Shown piece by piece: positions 1-9,568 of a stretch of DNA of 64,000 nucleotides. Origin of the DNA: Pontibacter arcticus (GTDB lineage Bacteria; Bacteroidota; Bacteroidia; Cytophagales; Hymenobacteraceae); the NCBI RefSeq assembly GCF_003284895.1, contig NZ_QMDV01000003.1, positions 126,501 through 190,500 on the forward strand, given 5' to 3'. Position numbers and translations under genes: made by a program. Positions within the stretch are counted from its first letter, which is position 1; each line of letters starts with the position of its first letter. The notes beneath the pieces were generated by a model. It saw only the letters and a list, made by a program, of their open reading frames with translations. It did not search any database and was not told the origin of the DNA.

Positions 1-11
1 GCACCAATCTC

Positions 12-48
12 AACCACCAGTTACCGCTTCGCTCAAACTGGCGGTATG
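12..48. repeat. REP-like repeat upstream of the RAYT gene
   Basis: The stretch reads AACCACCAGTTACCGCTTCG and continues to GGCGGTATG. It differs at only a few positions from a copy at about 42812-42846 and, inverted, from 42568-42604. Its place 16 bases before the RAYT reading frame is typical, because RAYT enzymes lie beside the REP elements they mobilise. That the two belong together is inference. Confidence 0.7.
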
Positions 49-63
49 TTCGTATAGCATACC

Positions 64-613
64 ATGAGCCGAAACTATAAGATCAGCGACCAGAGTAAAC
101 TACATTTTATTTCGTTTGCCACTGTAAACTGGATAGATGTATTAACCAGACCGGCCTACAAAGATATTATAGTTGACAGCCTGAATTATTGCATTCAGAA
201 CAAAGGATTGGAAGTATACGGCTTGGTGCATCATGTCTAACCACATTCATCTGATCATCGGCTCTGAAACTGAAAACCAATCCGGCATTATCCGCGACCT
301 GAAAAAACATACTTCCAAAACAATAGTAAAGGCCATTGCCGATAACCCCCAGGAAAGCCGCAAAGAATGGATGCTCTGGATGTTTAAGCGTGCAGGAAAG
401 CGCAATATTAATAATAAGGATTTCCAGTTCTGGCAGCAGCACAACCAACCTATCGAGCTAAACTCAAATTTCCTGATAGAGCAGAAGCTTACTTATATTC
501 ATAACAACCCAGTAGAAGCTGGTATTATATGGGAGCCAAAGGATTATCCTTATAGTAGAGCAATAGATTATACAGGAGGAAAAGGAATGGTAGATGTTAT
601 ACTTCTAAGTTGA
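64..613 (+). pseudogene. REP-associated tyrosine transposase (RAYT, IS200-like), frameshifted
   Basis: Read from ATG at 64 the protein begins MSRNYKISDQSKLHFISFAT and runs to GLVHHV-stop at about 238. A second frame from 233 continues with MSNHIHLIIGSE. One extra base near 229 accounts for the break: without the C, the codons read GLV-I-MSNHIHLI, the usual family sequence. The repaired protein would be 182 residues, normal for this family. The HxH metal site (NHIHL) and the likely catalytic tyrosine in KLTYIHNNP are both in the downstream frame. These single-strand transposases (Y1, HUH fold) act on REP hairpins. With the frameshift the product is presumably inactive, unless programmed frameshifting occurs; I see no strong slippery run at the site. 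A sequencing error is also possible. Confidence 0.85.
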
Positions 614-671
614 TAAATGCCAGTTACAAACTGGCATCATGTAGAGGGCATGTAGAGGATTTTTCAGGTTA

Positions 672-696
672 GTACGAGCTACAAGTCTGCACCAGC
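672..696. repeat. dispersed repeat, single arm (GTACGAGCT family)
   Basis: GTACGAGCTACAAGTCTGCA followed by CCAGC matches 21 of 25 bases of the right arm of the inverted repeat at 34471-34500. It is the only one of the two sites without a partner arm nearby, so it may be a decayed element. Confidence 0.55.
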
Positions 697-713
697 AAAA
701 GGTATTTACAAGA

Positions 714-776
714 TTCAAAGTATAAACAAGAAGCGGCAGCCAAAGTATGGCTGCCGCTTCTTGTTTATACTTTGAA
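714..776. terminator. 28-bp perfect hairpin, bidirectional terminator
   Basis: The arms 714-741 and 749-776 are perfectly complementary over 28 bp and enclose the 7-base loop AAAGTAT. The hairpin lies between the broken transposase on the plus strand and the end of the M28 peptidase gene on the minus strand. It resembles the hairpin at 4249-4293 in stem core, flank and loop. Confidence 0.7.
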
Positions 777-897
777 ATTCAATATGATGCTCAAACAACT
801 AAATTACTGCAAGCCAGTCAAACAGCATTTATTGGTCAGTTAAACCAACAAGCTTTTGTAGCAAGCTATACTTTAAAAACAAAGTATAAAATATATG

Positions 898-2385
898 CTA
901 ACGCACGCCTACATTAGCGCCCTTATCAACGGCAGGGCGGGCAGGCGTATCGGAAACAGCCCAGCCAGTGGCGTACATCCATTGCGTCATCTTGGTCAGC
1001 TTTTCGATATCGATTTTCTCGGCTTCATCGCCTGGTGTATGGTAATCTGGGTGAAGAAGCGTGGTAAAGAAGAGTGCTGGAATACCGGCTTGTGCATACG
1101 GAAGGTGGTCGCTGCGGTAATACCAGCGCTCGGGGTGGCTGGCCTGGTCCCATTTGGTATCGAGCTTGAACTTGGTGAGTTGCTGGTTGGCATTAAGGGC
1201 CATATTTACCAGTTGCTCAGAGTTACGATGCGGCAGAATAGATCCCAATAAGGCAGCAGAATCCGGTGCGTTTCTGCCGATCATATCAGCATTTAAAACG
1301 GCTACAATAGACTCCTTTTTTACCGTAGGCTGCTGCACATAAAACCTGGACCCGTACAGGCCACGCTCTTCGGCACCATGCCACACAAACAAGGCGCTTC
1401 TTTTGCCGGGTTTCTGTACCCAGGCCCTGCCGATAGCCAGGAGCGCAACACTTACTGTCGCATTGTCGTCGGCCCCATTCCAGATAGAGTCGCCGGCTAC
1501 AGGTATGCCTACGCCATCGTGGTCGTGGTGGCTGCTGAACAGCACGTGTTCCTGTTTTAAAGTTTTATCCGTACCGGACGCTATGGCTATTACATTTACA
1601 GACGGGTACGTATAACTATCGGCCCTGAGGTGCGCTGCTATCTTCGCATTGGGTTGCTGTAAGTCGCTTGCCCAGGCTTGTCGAACAAGTATAACGGGTG
1701 CGGCATCCAGATTTGGCGCCGGAGCCGTACCTTCCAGTTGATAGATTCCTTCTTCCATAGCATGGCCAAAAAAGTTGGCATCAGCCTCGGTTTTAGAGTC
1801 GGTAACCAGAAAAATAGCTGCAACACCCTGCCGTTTTAAGATATCCGTCTGTTGCCTGAGCGCAGACAAAACATAACGGTATGTCCATAAACTCATGCCT
1901 TTGGCCGGAAGCTTTGCTGGGGGCAACAGGTGCATCGCTACTGTTTTGCCTTTTAAACTTGCCGTTGTATCGGCCATACTTTTCAGCCACATAACAGGTG
2001 CTTCCAGTTTGCTTTCTACTGGCGTTGTTAACCAGGCATTTTTCCATAATGTAGCAGGCTTCCCGTTTATACTGATTGTGCTGTTATCGGCTACGGTAGT
2101 GCGCCTTAGCGGGAAGAACTGGAAGTATGTTCCGTCGTCGCCGGCAGGTTGTAGCCCGGCTTTGCGGGCTTGTTCGGCAACCCAGGCTGCGGCACGTAGC
2201 TCGTCCTGCGTGCCTGCCCTTTTGCCACGCATATCATCACTTGCCAGCTCAAAAAGGTCGCGCTTCAGGTCTTCTTGCTTTATAGCATTTAGTGCAGGGG
2301 GCTTTCTAAAGGAGGAGGTTTTGTTTTGAGCATAAGCTGTGCAGCAGGCCGTCGCACACATCAGAAAAGTTAATAGAAGTCTCAT
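898..2385 (-). CDS. M28 family zinc aminopeptidase, secreted
   Basis: This 495-residue protein is a metallopeptidase of family M28, which removes N-terminal residues from peptides using two zinc ions. I chose the ATG at 2385 because it starts a signal peptide (MRLLLTFLMCATACCTAYAQ); the upstream GTG at 2424 would add 13 residues before it. The zinc ligand signatures are visible in order: SSHHDHDG, GADDNA, HGAEERG with the catalytic Glu, NADMIGR, and a late His in HPDYHTPGD. A PA-like insert lies between the signal peptide and the catalytic domain. It probably acts in the periplasm or outside the cell. It is divergent from the M20 peptidase gene across about 230 bases. Confidence 0.88.
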   Translation of the reverse strand: MRLLLTFLMCATACCTAYAQNKTSSFRKPPALNAIKQEDLKRDLFELASDDMRGKRAGTQDELRAAAWVAEQARKAGLQPAGDDGTYFQFFPLRRTTVADNSTISINGKPATLWKNAWLTTPVESKLEAPVMWLKSMADTTASLKGKTVAMHLLPPAKLPAKGMSLWTYRYVLSALRQQTDILKRQGVAAIFLVTDSKTEADANFFGHAMEEGIYQLEGTAPAPNLDAAPVILVRQAWASDLQQPNAKIAAHLRADSYTYPSVNVIAIASGTDKTLKQEHVLFSSHHDHDGVGIPVAGDSIWNGADDNATVSVALLAIGRAWVQKPGKRSALFVWHGAEERGLYGSRFYVQQPTVKKESIVAVLNADMIGRNAPDSAALLGSILPHRNSEQLVNMALNANQQLTKFKLDTKWDQASHPERWYYRSDHLPYAQAGIPALFFTTLLHPDYHTPGDEAEKIDIEKLTKMTQWMYATGWAVSDTPARPAVDKGANVGVR

Positions 2386-2618
2386 AAAAGTCTCTGGTAA
2401 ATCAGGATGGATAACATATAACACCTTACGGATACTGCTGAAAACCGGAAAATTGCAGTACTGTCGTGCCCGGCAACGCAGCGTTTGTAAAGCATTGATT
2501 TTTATATATTAACAAGTATAACAACAGCTTAAGCAATAAACTACAAAAACAATAAAATAGATAACTATATTAGCATAAGCTATTATAAATTAGATCTTAA
2601 TCTTAACGCTATTTCCTG

Positions 2619-4148
2619 ATGATGAAGAATATTTACAAGTTTTTTCCTGTACTGCTTTTCGCGGTTTCTGCAGGGGCTGCTGTGCAGGCACAGACCATAC
2701 AGCAGTATGTAAGCAAGAACGACAAAAAGCTGATGGAAGAATACATTCAGTTTCTGTCCATTCCCAATGTTTCTACGGATACTGTTAATATCAGGAAAAA
2801 CGCAGCTTTTATTCAGGAGATGATGGAGCGCAAAGGTATAAAAGCAGAACTGCTCAACGGAACCACGCCCGGCGTTACTCCGGCAGTATTCGGCGAAATA
2901 AAAACACCCGGTGCCACCAAAACCCTTGGCTTTTATGCGCACTACGACGGGCAGCCTGTAAACCCAAAACAATGGCACGAAGGGCTTGATCCGTTTAAGC
3001 CTGTTTTGCTTACAGGATCACTTGAGAACGGCGGAAAGATAATGGGCCCTTACAAAAACGGAGACGCCATTAACCCGGAGTGGCGCATCGCAGGCAGAGG
3101 CTCCGCAGATGACAAAGCGGGCGTGATGGCGATCATAAATGCATATGAGGCGCTGGTAAAAACCGGTAAAAAGCTTCAGGTAAATATCAAGTTCTTATTT
3201 GAAGGAGAGGAAGAAGTTGGCTCCATCCACTTAGACGAGATTTTCAAGAAGCACAAAGCCAAGCTACAGGCCGATTCCTGGATCGTTGTAGACGGACCGC
3301 GACATGTGTCCGGGAAAAAGACGATTGTATTTGGGGTGCGTGGCGACGTAAATATGGCATTAACCACATATGGCGCAAAACGGCCACTGCACAGTGGCAA
3401 CTACGGCAACTGGGCTCCAAACCCCGCCCTGAAAATGGTACAGCTGCTGGCTTCGATGAAAGATAATAAAGGCAACGTATTGATCAAAGGTTTTTATGAT
3501 GACGTAACACCACTTACATCTTCCGAAAAGAAAGCCATGGCACAGATACCAGATCAGGATGTCCTGCTTAAAAAGGAACTAGGCGTGCATACTCCTGAAA
3601 ATTCGGAAAGATCCTTAATGGAAGGGGTTATGATACCTACGCTTAACATAAATGGCATACAAAGTGCTAACGTAGGAGCGCTGGCAGGTAATATTATCCC
3701 TACAAAAGCAGAAGTCGCCCTGGACCTGCGCTTAGTAAAGGGTAACGATCATCGAAAGCAGGCTCAGAAAGTAATCGATCATATCAAAAGCGAAGGCTAC
3801 CATGTGGTTACCACTGAGCCAACGGAAGAGGAACGAAGCAAGTATGCCAACCTGATAAAGGTAGAAGTAAAGCATGGCTACAACGCACAGCGTACGCCCA
3901 TGGACCTGCCTATTTCCAGGAGTGTGCAGGCTGCTGTGCAATCCACTATAAAAGAACCGCTGGTACTTATTCCGACAATGGGGGGTAGCCTGCCTTTATA
4001 CTTGTTCGAGGAAATACTGGAAACCAAGGTTATCACCGTACCCATCGTAAATTACGACAATAACCAGCATGCTGAAAATGAGAACGTCAGAATCGGTTAC
4101 CTATGGGAAGGTATAGAAACCATTGCAGCGATTATGCAGATTAAGTAA
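2619..4148 (+). CDS. M20/M25/M40 family metallopeptidase, secreted
   Basis: This 509-residue protein belongs to the M20 dipeptidase/deacylase family. A signal peptide runs through AAVQAQ; the start may be either of two adjacent ATG codons (2619 or 2622). Metal-binding signatures appear in order: FYAHYDGQPV (His, Asp), RGSADDKAG (bridging Asp), EGEEEVGS (catalytic Glu-Glu) and a dimerisation lid domain in the middle. The C-terminal part keeps a His in NNQHAENENVR. The likely role is cleavage of dipeptides or acylated amino acids in the periplasm. A terminator hairpin follows at 4249-4293. Confidence 0.88.
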   Translation: MMKNIYKFFPVLLFAVSAGAAVQAQTIQQYVSKNDKKLMEEYIQFLSIPNVSTDTVNIRKNAAFIQEMMERKGIKAELLNGTTPGVTPAVFGEIKTPGATKTLGFYAHYDGQPVNPKQWHEGLDPFKPVLLTGSLENGGKIMGPYKNGDAINPEWRIAGRGSADDKAGVMAIINAYEALVKTGKKLQVNIKFLFEGEEEVGSIHLDEIFKKHKAKLQADSWIVVDGPRHVSGKKTIVFGVRGDVNMALTTYGAKRPLHSGNYGNWAPNPALKMVQLLASMKDNKGNVLIKGFYDDVTPLTSSEKKAMAQIPDQDVLLKKELGVHTPENSERSLMEGVMIPTLNINGIQSANVGALAGNIIPTKAEVALDLRLVKGNDHRKQAQKVIDHIKSEGYHVVTTEPTEEERSKYANLIKVEVKHGYNAQRTPMDLPISRSVQAAVQSTIKEPLVLIPTMGGSLPLYLFEEILETKVITVPIVNYDNNQHAENENVRIGYLWEGIETIAAIMQIK

Positions 4149-4248
4149 AATAAGTTTCTACCTATGATCTACCTTTTTACCTGCGTTTAAAGATGAAGTA
4201 TACCTGTTATTTCAGATACTAGACAAATATAAAATAGAAGTCAGATAA

Positions 4249-4293
4249 AAGTATAAAACAAAAGCGGCAACCAAAGTATGGTTGCCGCTTTTG
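4249..4293. terminator. bidirectional terminator between convergent genes
   Basis: CAAAAGCGGCAACC (4259-4272) pairs perfectly with 4280-4293 around the loop AAAGTAT. It sits between the convergent M20 and M16 genes. An AAGTATA copy lies just upstream of the stem. The whole unit is a near copy of the hairpin at 714-776. Confidence 0.75.
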
Positions 4294-4335
4294 CAAAAGT
4301 CTGGTGTCTAAAATCCAGCGTCTAACATTTGAATA

Positions 4336-7287
4336 TTAATACCCGAACAGCTCCGTCAGGTTTAGCTGCTTCACTTTGCCATACTTTTCGAGTTCTTTAA
4401 AGTTGAGTTTGTCTTTAGAACCGATCACAAGTATAACCTGTGGCTGGCCTTTCACATACTTATGCTGGAACTCCTTCAGTTGGTCGAACGTCATGGTGTT
4501 CGCGCTCTGGTATACATCTTTACGGATGTCGTAAGTCAGGCCTAAACGCTTGGCACGCTCGTAGTTAAACAGCACATCAGACCGTGTGATGCGTTCTGTT
4601 GAGATGCTGTTCTTTAAAGAGGCTACCGCGTTCTGGAAGTTCGCATCTGCCAGTGGCATATCCGTTAAAAGAGCCTGCATACCAGCCATCGCTTCAGCCA
4701 GTTTATCAGACTGCGCCCCGATGTAAGACTGCAGGTAATTGGCGCGGTCTTTTTTAGCAGCAGTAGCGTACGACGAGTAAGTAGAGTAAGCCAGTGCTTT
4801 AGACTCACGCAGATCCTGGAACACGATGCCGCCCATATACTCATTATACAAACGTACTACCGGCACAATATCCTTGTTATAAGCTACAGACTTGCTCAGG
4901 AACAGCATTTCGGCCTGCACCATGTTGTAATCTGCCCAGTAAACAGTTGGCTGTGCAAAGTCTACTTCTTTGTATACTTTCTCGGCTGGCACAGGCTTTA
5001 ATGTAGCCGGTACATTGTGGCCGGCGTTAAGTGTTGCTACCAGCTTATCTGTTTCGCGTGGGCCATAGTATAAAACGCGGTGCTCATAAGTTGGGATGCT
5101 TTTGATAATGCTTACCAGTTCCTGTGGCTTTACAGCCTTCAGTTGTTTTTCTGAAAGGTTTGTATTGAACGGATTCTTAGCGCCATACTTGGCATAGTTA
5201 ACCATTGCCTGCTGCAGGATAACGCCTTTATTCTTCTTGGCATCTTCGCGTGCTTTCAGCATCCCGGCTACCATGTCGTTCAGGGCTTGCTGGTTTGGCT
5301 TTGCGTTGGCAAGTATACTTTCGAACAGGTTGAGGCCTTGCTCAAAGTTCTCATCCAAACCGGTCAGGCTGATATGTATCTGATCGCCGGAAGAGAACAC
5401 ATCAAACGAAGTACCCAGCTTGTAAAACTCTTTCTGCAGTTCTTCGGCGGTATACTTGTCGGTGCCCAGGTACTTGAGGTAGTTTACCGCCATGCCCAGT
5501 TTCTGGTCGTTGTTGGTACCCATATCCAGGATGTAGTATAACTGGAACAGGCCGTTGTCTTTGTTCTTGGTATAGATAACCGGGATGTTCTGCTTCATCG
5601 TGGTCTCTACCAGGTCTTTGCTATAGTCTATGAAAACAGGCCGTAACGGCGCTGCTTCTTTGGCCATAAACTGCTTGTAGTATTCGGATTGTACATCGCG
5701 GTTAACCGCTACCGGTGTAATAGCAGGTTTCTCTACTTTTTGTGCGTTGGGGTCTTTGCCGGTTTTTTTGTAAACAAGCACATAGTTGTTACCGAAGTAT
5801 TTGTTGGCAACAGCCATTACATCCTGCTTGGTTATACTGGCAAACGCAGCCGGGCGGCTCACAAATTTCTGCCACGGCATGTCATAAATAAAAGCCGTTA
5901 CAAAAGCATCAGCGCGGTTGCTGTTATCTTCATACGCTTTCATGGTATTGATCTTGTCGTTGTTAACTACAGCCTGAATCAGAGACTCGTCGAAGTTACC
6001 TTTCTTGATCATGTCCAGTTGCCCCAGCAAGAGGTCGCGTACCTGGTCAAGCGTCTGACCCTGGCGTGGCATACCCGTCATCCGGAACATGCCGTAGTCT
6101 TTCATCGGGGTGTCGTACGCATAGGCCTGTAACACTTTCTGCTGCTGGTTCAGGTTCAGGTCAACCAAGCCAGCCTGGCCGTTATACAGCAGGTCAGAGA
6201 TCATTTCGATCACGATAGCATCCTTGTCGTTGATGGCAGGCGTACGGAAAGCGATGGAAATGTTCTCAGCGTCCGGGCCAAGTATTTCTTTCACGATCGG
6301 TTTTTGGATCGGCTGCTCCTGCGTCACATCAAATGCAGGCTCAGGCTTCTTTTCCATACTTCCCCAGTATTTATCAATTAAGCGGATGGTCTGGTCGAAA
6401 TCAATGTCGCCGCTCATGGCAATTGCCATGTTGTTGGGAACATAGTATTTGGTGTAATACTTTTTGATTTCGGTGATGGACGGATTTTTTAGGTGCTCTA
6501 TGGTGCCGATGGTGCTTTGCGAACCATACTGGTGTGTAGGGAAAAGGGCTGCGCTGATCGCCTCCTGTACTTTCCAGCCGTCATTATCCAGGGTACGGTT
6601 TTTTTCTTCATAAACAGCCTCGAGTTCTGTATGGAAAATACGTGGCACCATATCGGCAAAACGGTCCGCTTCCAGTTCTAACCAACGCTCTAGCTGGTTG
6701 CTCGGGATGTCGTTTACATACACGGTCTGGTCTACCCAAGTATACGCGTTTGTTCCTTTTGCCCCGATGGCACCTAAAATCTTATCATACTCGTTCGCGA
6801 CTGCGTACGTGGCCGCTACACCCGACACGGAGTCGATCTGCGCATAGATCTTTTTGCGGGCTGTTTCGTCTTTAGTCGCTCTGTACTTTTCGTAAAGGGC
6901 TTCGATCTTATCCAGCTCAACTTTTTCTTTTCCCCAGTTCTGCGTGCCCAGTTCCGATGTGCCCTTAAATACCATGTGCTCCAAGTAGTGGGCAAGTCCG
7001 GTTGCATCGGCAGGGTCGTTTTTGGCGCCTGCTCTTACAGCAATAAAGGTCTGCACGCGGGGCGCATCTTCATAGTCTGTCAGGTATACTTTCAGGCCAT
7101 TGCTCAAGGTATAAATGCGGGCATTCAGCGGGTCGTTTGGGGCAGTTTCGTAAGTATATTCTTTCTGAGTTGCTGTTACAGCCGCTCCATCAGTTGCGGA
7201 TTGCGTCTGGTAGGTTTCGTTTTTGCATTGTGTAAAGCTAAGACCCAGCGCAAGCAGCAACAAAGAAGTGCCTTTTTGTTTTGTCAT
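4336..7287 (-). CDS. M16 family (pitrilysin-like) zinc protease, lipoprotein
   Basis: The protein is 983 residues, the normal length for a two-lobed M16 protease. The N terminus is a lipoprotein signal with Cys21 (LSFTQC), so it is probably anchored to a membrane facing the periplasm. The inverted zinc motif HYLEH gives His100, Glu103 and His104, and a downstream Glu lies in TELEAVYEEKNR. The second half contains the usual inactive M16 domain with an R-x-Y-type region near the C terminus. Enzymes of this family degrade peptides up to a few kilodaltons. It is followed after 48 bases of spacer upstream by dnaX on the same strand, but they are unlikely to be functionally linked. Confidence 0.9.
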   Translation of the reverse strand: MTKQKGTSLLLLALGLSFTQCKNETYQTQSATDGAAVTATQKEYTYETAPNDPLNARIYTLSNGLKVYLTDYEDAPRVQTFIAVRAGAKNDPADATGLAHYLEHMVFKGTSELGTQNWGKEKVELDKIEALYEKYRATKDETARKKIYAQIDSVSGVAATYAVANEYDKILGAIGAKGTNAYTWVDQTVYVNDIPSNQLERWLELEADRFADMVPRIFHTELEAVYEEKNRTLDNDGWKVQEAISAALFPTHQYGSQSTIGTIEHLKNPSITEIKKYYTKYYVPNNMAIAMSGDIDFDQTIRLIDKYWGSMEKKPEPAFDVTQEQPIQKPIVKEILGPDAENISIAFRTPAINDKDAIVIEMISDLLYNGQAGLVDLNLNQQQKVLQAYAYDTPMKDYGMFRMTGMPRQGQTLDQVRDLLLGQLDMIKKGNFDESLIQAVVNNDKINTMKAYEDNSNRADAFVTAFIYDMPWQKFVSRPAAFASITKQDVMAVANKYFGNNYVLVYKKTGKDPNAQKVEKPAITPVAVNRDVQSEYYKQFMAKEAAPLRPVFIDYSKDLVETTMKQNIPVIYTKNKDNGLFQLYYILDMGTNNDQKLGMAVNYLKYLGTDKYTAEELQKEFYKLGTSFDVFSSGDQIHISLTGLDENFEQGLNLFESILANAKPNQQALNDMVAGMLKAREDAKKNKGVILQQAMVNYAKYGAKNPFNTNLSEKQLKAVKPQELVSIIKSIPTYEHRVLYYGPRETDKLVATLNAGHNVPATLKPVPAEKVYKEVDFAQPTVYWADYNMVQAEMLFLSKSVAYNKDIVPVVRLYNEYMGGIVFQDLRESKALAYSTYSSYATAAKKDRANYLQSYIGAQSDKLAEAMAGMQALLTDMPLADANFQNAVASLKNSISTERITRSDVLFNYERAKRLGLTYDIRKDVYQSANTMTFDQLKEFQHKYVKGQPQVILVIGSKDKLNFKELEKYGKVKQLNLTELFGY

Positions 7288-7335
7288 AAGGTTGAGATTG
7301 GTATATAAGACTATAAATATAGACTTTTTTCTGAT

Positions 7336-9207
7336 TTAGAAATCAGTATCAAGGCCCAAACGTTGTTTTAAGTCAACCAACACCGGAAATTTATCAGCCA
7401 GGTAGTTAAATTTATCCTGCGAGGTATACAGTTTGTTTTCGTCCTGCAATTCAATTACCTCCGCCTTCAGTTTTATACTTTTGTTGCCGAGTTCTTTTCT
7501 TAATTCTGAAAGCAGGATAGGGCGCAGCGTTGTAAACTGGGCCAGCATCACGTGGTTTTCGAGGTGCAGGGTCAGTTCGTTATCATCGCTGATGTGGTAG
7601 TTGCGGTTCAGGAGCGTGTACTCCATCATATTTTCGGCCTTCTTGCGGCGCAGGATCGCATGCCAGATCGTTTTAAGACGCGCTTCATCTACAGGCACGA
7701 AAGCGCCGTAATTATCGGTTTCCTCTTCCACCACTGTGGCGGTTTCTGGGGCTGCGGCAGCTTCCGACTGAATAGTTTTCAGGCTCGGCAGTTTGCTCAG
7801 CTTTTTCTGGGGCGGGAGCGCCGGGCGGTTCTTATCCGGAGTGGCAGCTGTTAGCACCGGAGGCTGTGGCTGTACGGGCGCAATGTGCGCATCCGGCGTT
7901 ACCTGTTGCGGTTTAGGCGGTTGTTGCAAGCCTTCGGAAGGCACATTGCCCTGTTGCTGCGGCTGCTGCAAAACCGCCGACGGCACTGTGCCTGCAACAG
8001 CTTGCTGCAGGGCTGACGATTGTACGTTGGCACCTGTGGATGGGGTAGAGGCGGGTGCCGGCGCTGCTACCTTAGCTTTTTTTGATTCAGCTCCTTCAAC
8101 TGCAAAACTTAAAGCGGCGTTCAGGTGTGCCATTTTCATGAGGCAGAGCTCTACGTGCAGGCGTTGGTTTTTGCTGCTCTTGTAATGCATATCGCAGGTA
8201 CTTACCAAGTTCAGGCCCGAAAGCAGAAACGACACCGAAGCATTGGCAGCCTGCTCGCCATACTTTACTTTAATGTTATCCGATACCTCGAGCAACTGGA
8301 TGGTAGCTGCATCTTTGCAAACCAGCAAACTCCGGAAGTGTTCGCCAATACCAGCCAGGAAATTGTGTGCATCAAAGCCGTTTTTCAGGATCTCATCAAA
8401 CAGCAATAAAACACCCGCCAGGTTTTGGGCCAACAGATAATCAGTCAGACGGAAATAGTAATCATAATCCAGTATGTGCAGGTTCTCTACGGTTGCTTTG
8501 TAAGTTACATTGCTCCCCGAAAACGTGACCATCTGGTCGAAGATAGAAAGGGCGTCGCGCAAGGCACCGTCAGCCTTCTGCGAGATCAGGTGCAGCGCAT
8601 CGGGCTCGGCCTGTATACTTTCTTTCTGGGCTATACTTCCCAAATGGCGCACCATATCCTCTACTCTGATGCGGTTAAAATCAAAGATCTGGCAGCGCGA
8701 AAGTATGGTTGGGATGATCTTATGACGCTCGGTGGTGGCAAGTATAAAAATGGCGTAGGCAGGCGGTTCTTCCAGCGTTTTCAGGAAAGCGTTAAAAGCC
8801 TGGTTTGAGAGCATGTGCACCTCATCTATAATATAGATTTTATACTTACCGGATTGCGGCGCATAACGCACCTGCTCTACCAAATTCCGGATATCTTCTA
8901 CGGAGTTGTTGGAAGCTGCATCGAGCTCGTGGATGTTAAAAGAACTGCTGGAGTTAAAGCTGCGGCACGATTCGCACTCGTTACAGGCTTCCGTTTCCGG
9001 GGTGATATTTTCGCAGTTAATGGTTTTGGCCAGGATACGGGCACAGGTTGTCTTGCCAACGCCACGCGGCCCGCAGAACAGGAATGCCTGTGCCAGGTGG
9101 TTGCTGCTGATGGCATTCTTCAGGGTATTGGTTATATGGTGCTGGCCCACCACGCTATCGAACGTGGCCGGCCGGTATTTACGCGCTGATACTACAAAAT
9201 TTTCCAT
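7336..9207 (-). CDS. dnaX: DNA polymerase III subunit gamma/tau
   Basis: The 623-residue product is the clamp-loader ATPase of the replicative polymerase. I chose the ATG at 9207 (MENFVVSARKYRP), the conserved family start; an upstream frame of 30 codons is not conserved in character. Walker A is GPRGVGKTT (residues 46-54). The zinc module uses Cys65, Cys75, Cys78 and Cys81, and Walker B is DEVHML. An SRC sensor motif follows. A Pro/Gln/Ala-rich linker at about residues 385-510 separates the ATPase from a C-terminal tau-like domain. A TATATTTG promoter box almost touches the start codon. Confidence 0.95.
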   Translation of the reverse strand: MENFVVSARKYRPATFDSVVGQHHITNTLKNAISSNHLAQAFLFCGPRGVGKTTCARILAKTINCENITPETEACNECESCRSFNSSSSFNIHELDAASNNSVEDIRNLVEQVRYAPQSGKYKIYIIDEVHMLSNQAFNAFLKTLEEPPAYAIFILATTERHKIIPTILSRCQIFDFNRIRVEDMVRHLGSIAQKESIQAEPDALHLISQKADGALRDALSIFDQMVTFSGSNVTYKATVENLHILDYDYYFRLTDYLLAQNLAGVLLLFDEILKNGFDAHNFLAGIGEHFRSLLVCKDAATIQLLEVSDNIKVKYGEQAANASVSFLLSGLNLVSTCDMHYKSSKNQRLHVELCLMKMAHLNAALSFAVEGAESKKAKVAAPAPASTPSTGANVQSSALQQAVAGTVPSAVLQQPQQQGNVPSEGLQQPPKPQQVTPDAHIAPVQPQPPVLTAATPDKNRPALPPQKKLSKLPSLKTIQSEAAAAPETATVVEEETDNYGAFVPVDEARLKTIWHAILRRKKAENMMEYTLLNRNYHISDDNELTLHLENHVMLAQFTTLRPILLSELRKELGNKSIKLKAEVIELQDENKLYTSQDKFNYLADKFPVLVDLKQRLGLDTDF

Positions 9208-9212
9208 TACTA

Positions 9213-9220
9213 CAAATATA
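9213..9220 (-). promoter_or_regulatory. -7 promoter box of dnaX (TATATTTG)
   Basis: The minus strand reads TATATTTG, a perfect match to the Bacteroidota -7 consensus TAnnTTTG. Its last base is five bases from the dnaX ATG. A transcript starting at the usual distance would begin at or within a few bases of the start codon, giving a leaderless message. No TTTG box at -33 is evident. Confidence 0.5.
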
Positions 9221-9568
9221 ATCAATCTGAAGCGGAGTTGGGAATGCAAAACCAACACTTTCTTCTGCCTGCTCTGGATAAACCCGACTGGCAGCATTTA
9301 ACCCCAATAACGCAGCTTAAAGAAAGTAATTGAGGTATGGGTGATAAGTAACGTGGAATATTAAGAAAGGCTTCTGACCCTTGAGTTATACTTCAGAACG
9401 AATGATCTGCTAAATTAATTGGGCTTGTATATAATACTTAGTATATAAAATTATACTTTATTAATGGGTAAAAGTGAGTAAAACTGATAAAGTAAAGATG
9501 TTATTAGAATTGTTATATCATTATAAATCTTATATTGACATAATGTTAAACTAAACTAAGTCATAACG
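9221..9568. other. intergenic region without a recognisable gene
   Basis: This AT-rich stretch separates the divergent dnaX and M36 genes and must hold the M36 promoter. I could not place a full -33/-7 pair for it. Several copies of the AAGTATA/TATACTT motif occur, including a run of imperfect copies around 9430-9465. Confidence 0.6.

Noticed and set aside
895-1251. 118-codon plus-strand frame opposite the M28 gene
   Set aside because: It is the complement of a well-supported peptidase and has no family resemblance.
1895-2329. 144-codon plus-strand frame inside the M28 gene
   Set aside because: Antisense shadow of a conserved protein; Ser/Ala/Leu-rich composition typical of such frames.
5689-6132. 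147-codon plus-strand frame inside the M16 gene
   Set aside because: Complement of a conserved coding region, no domain.
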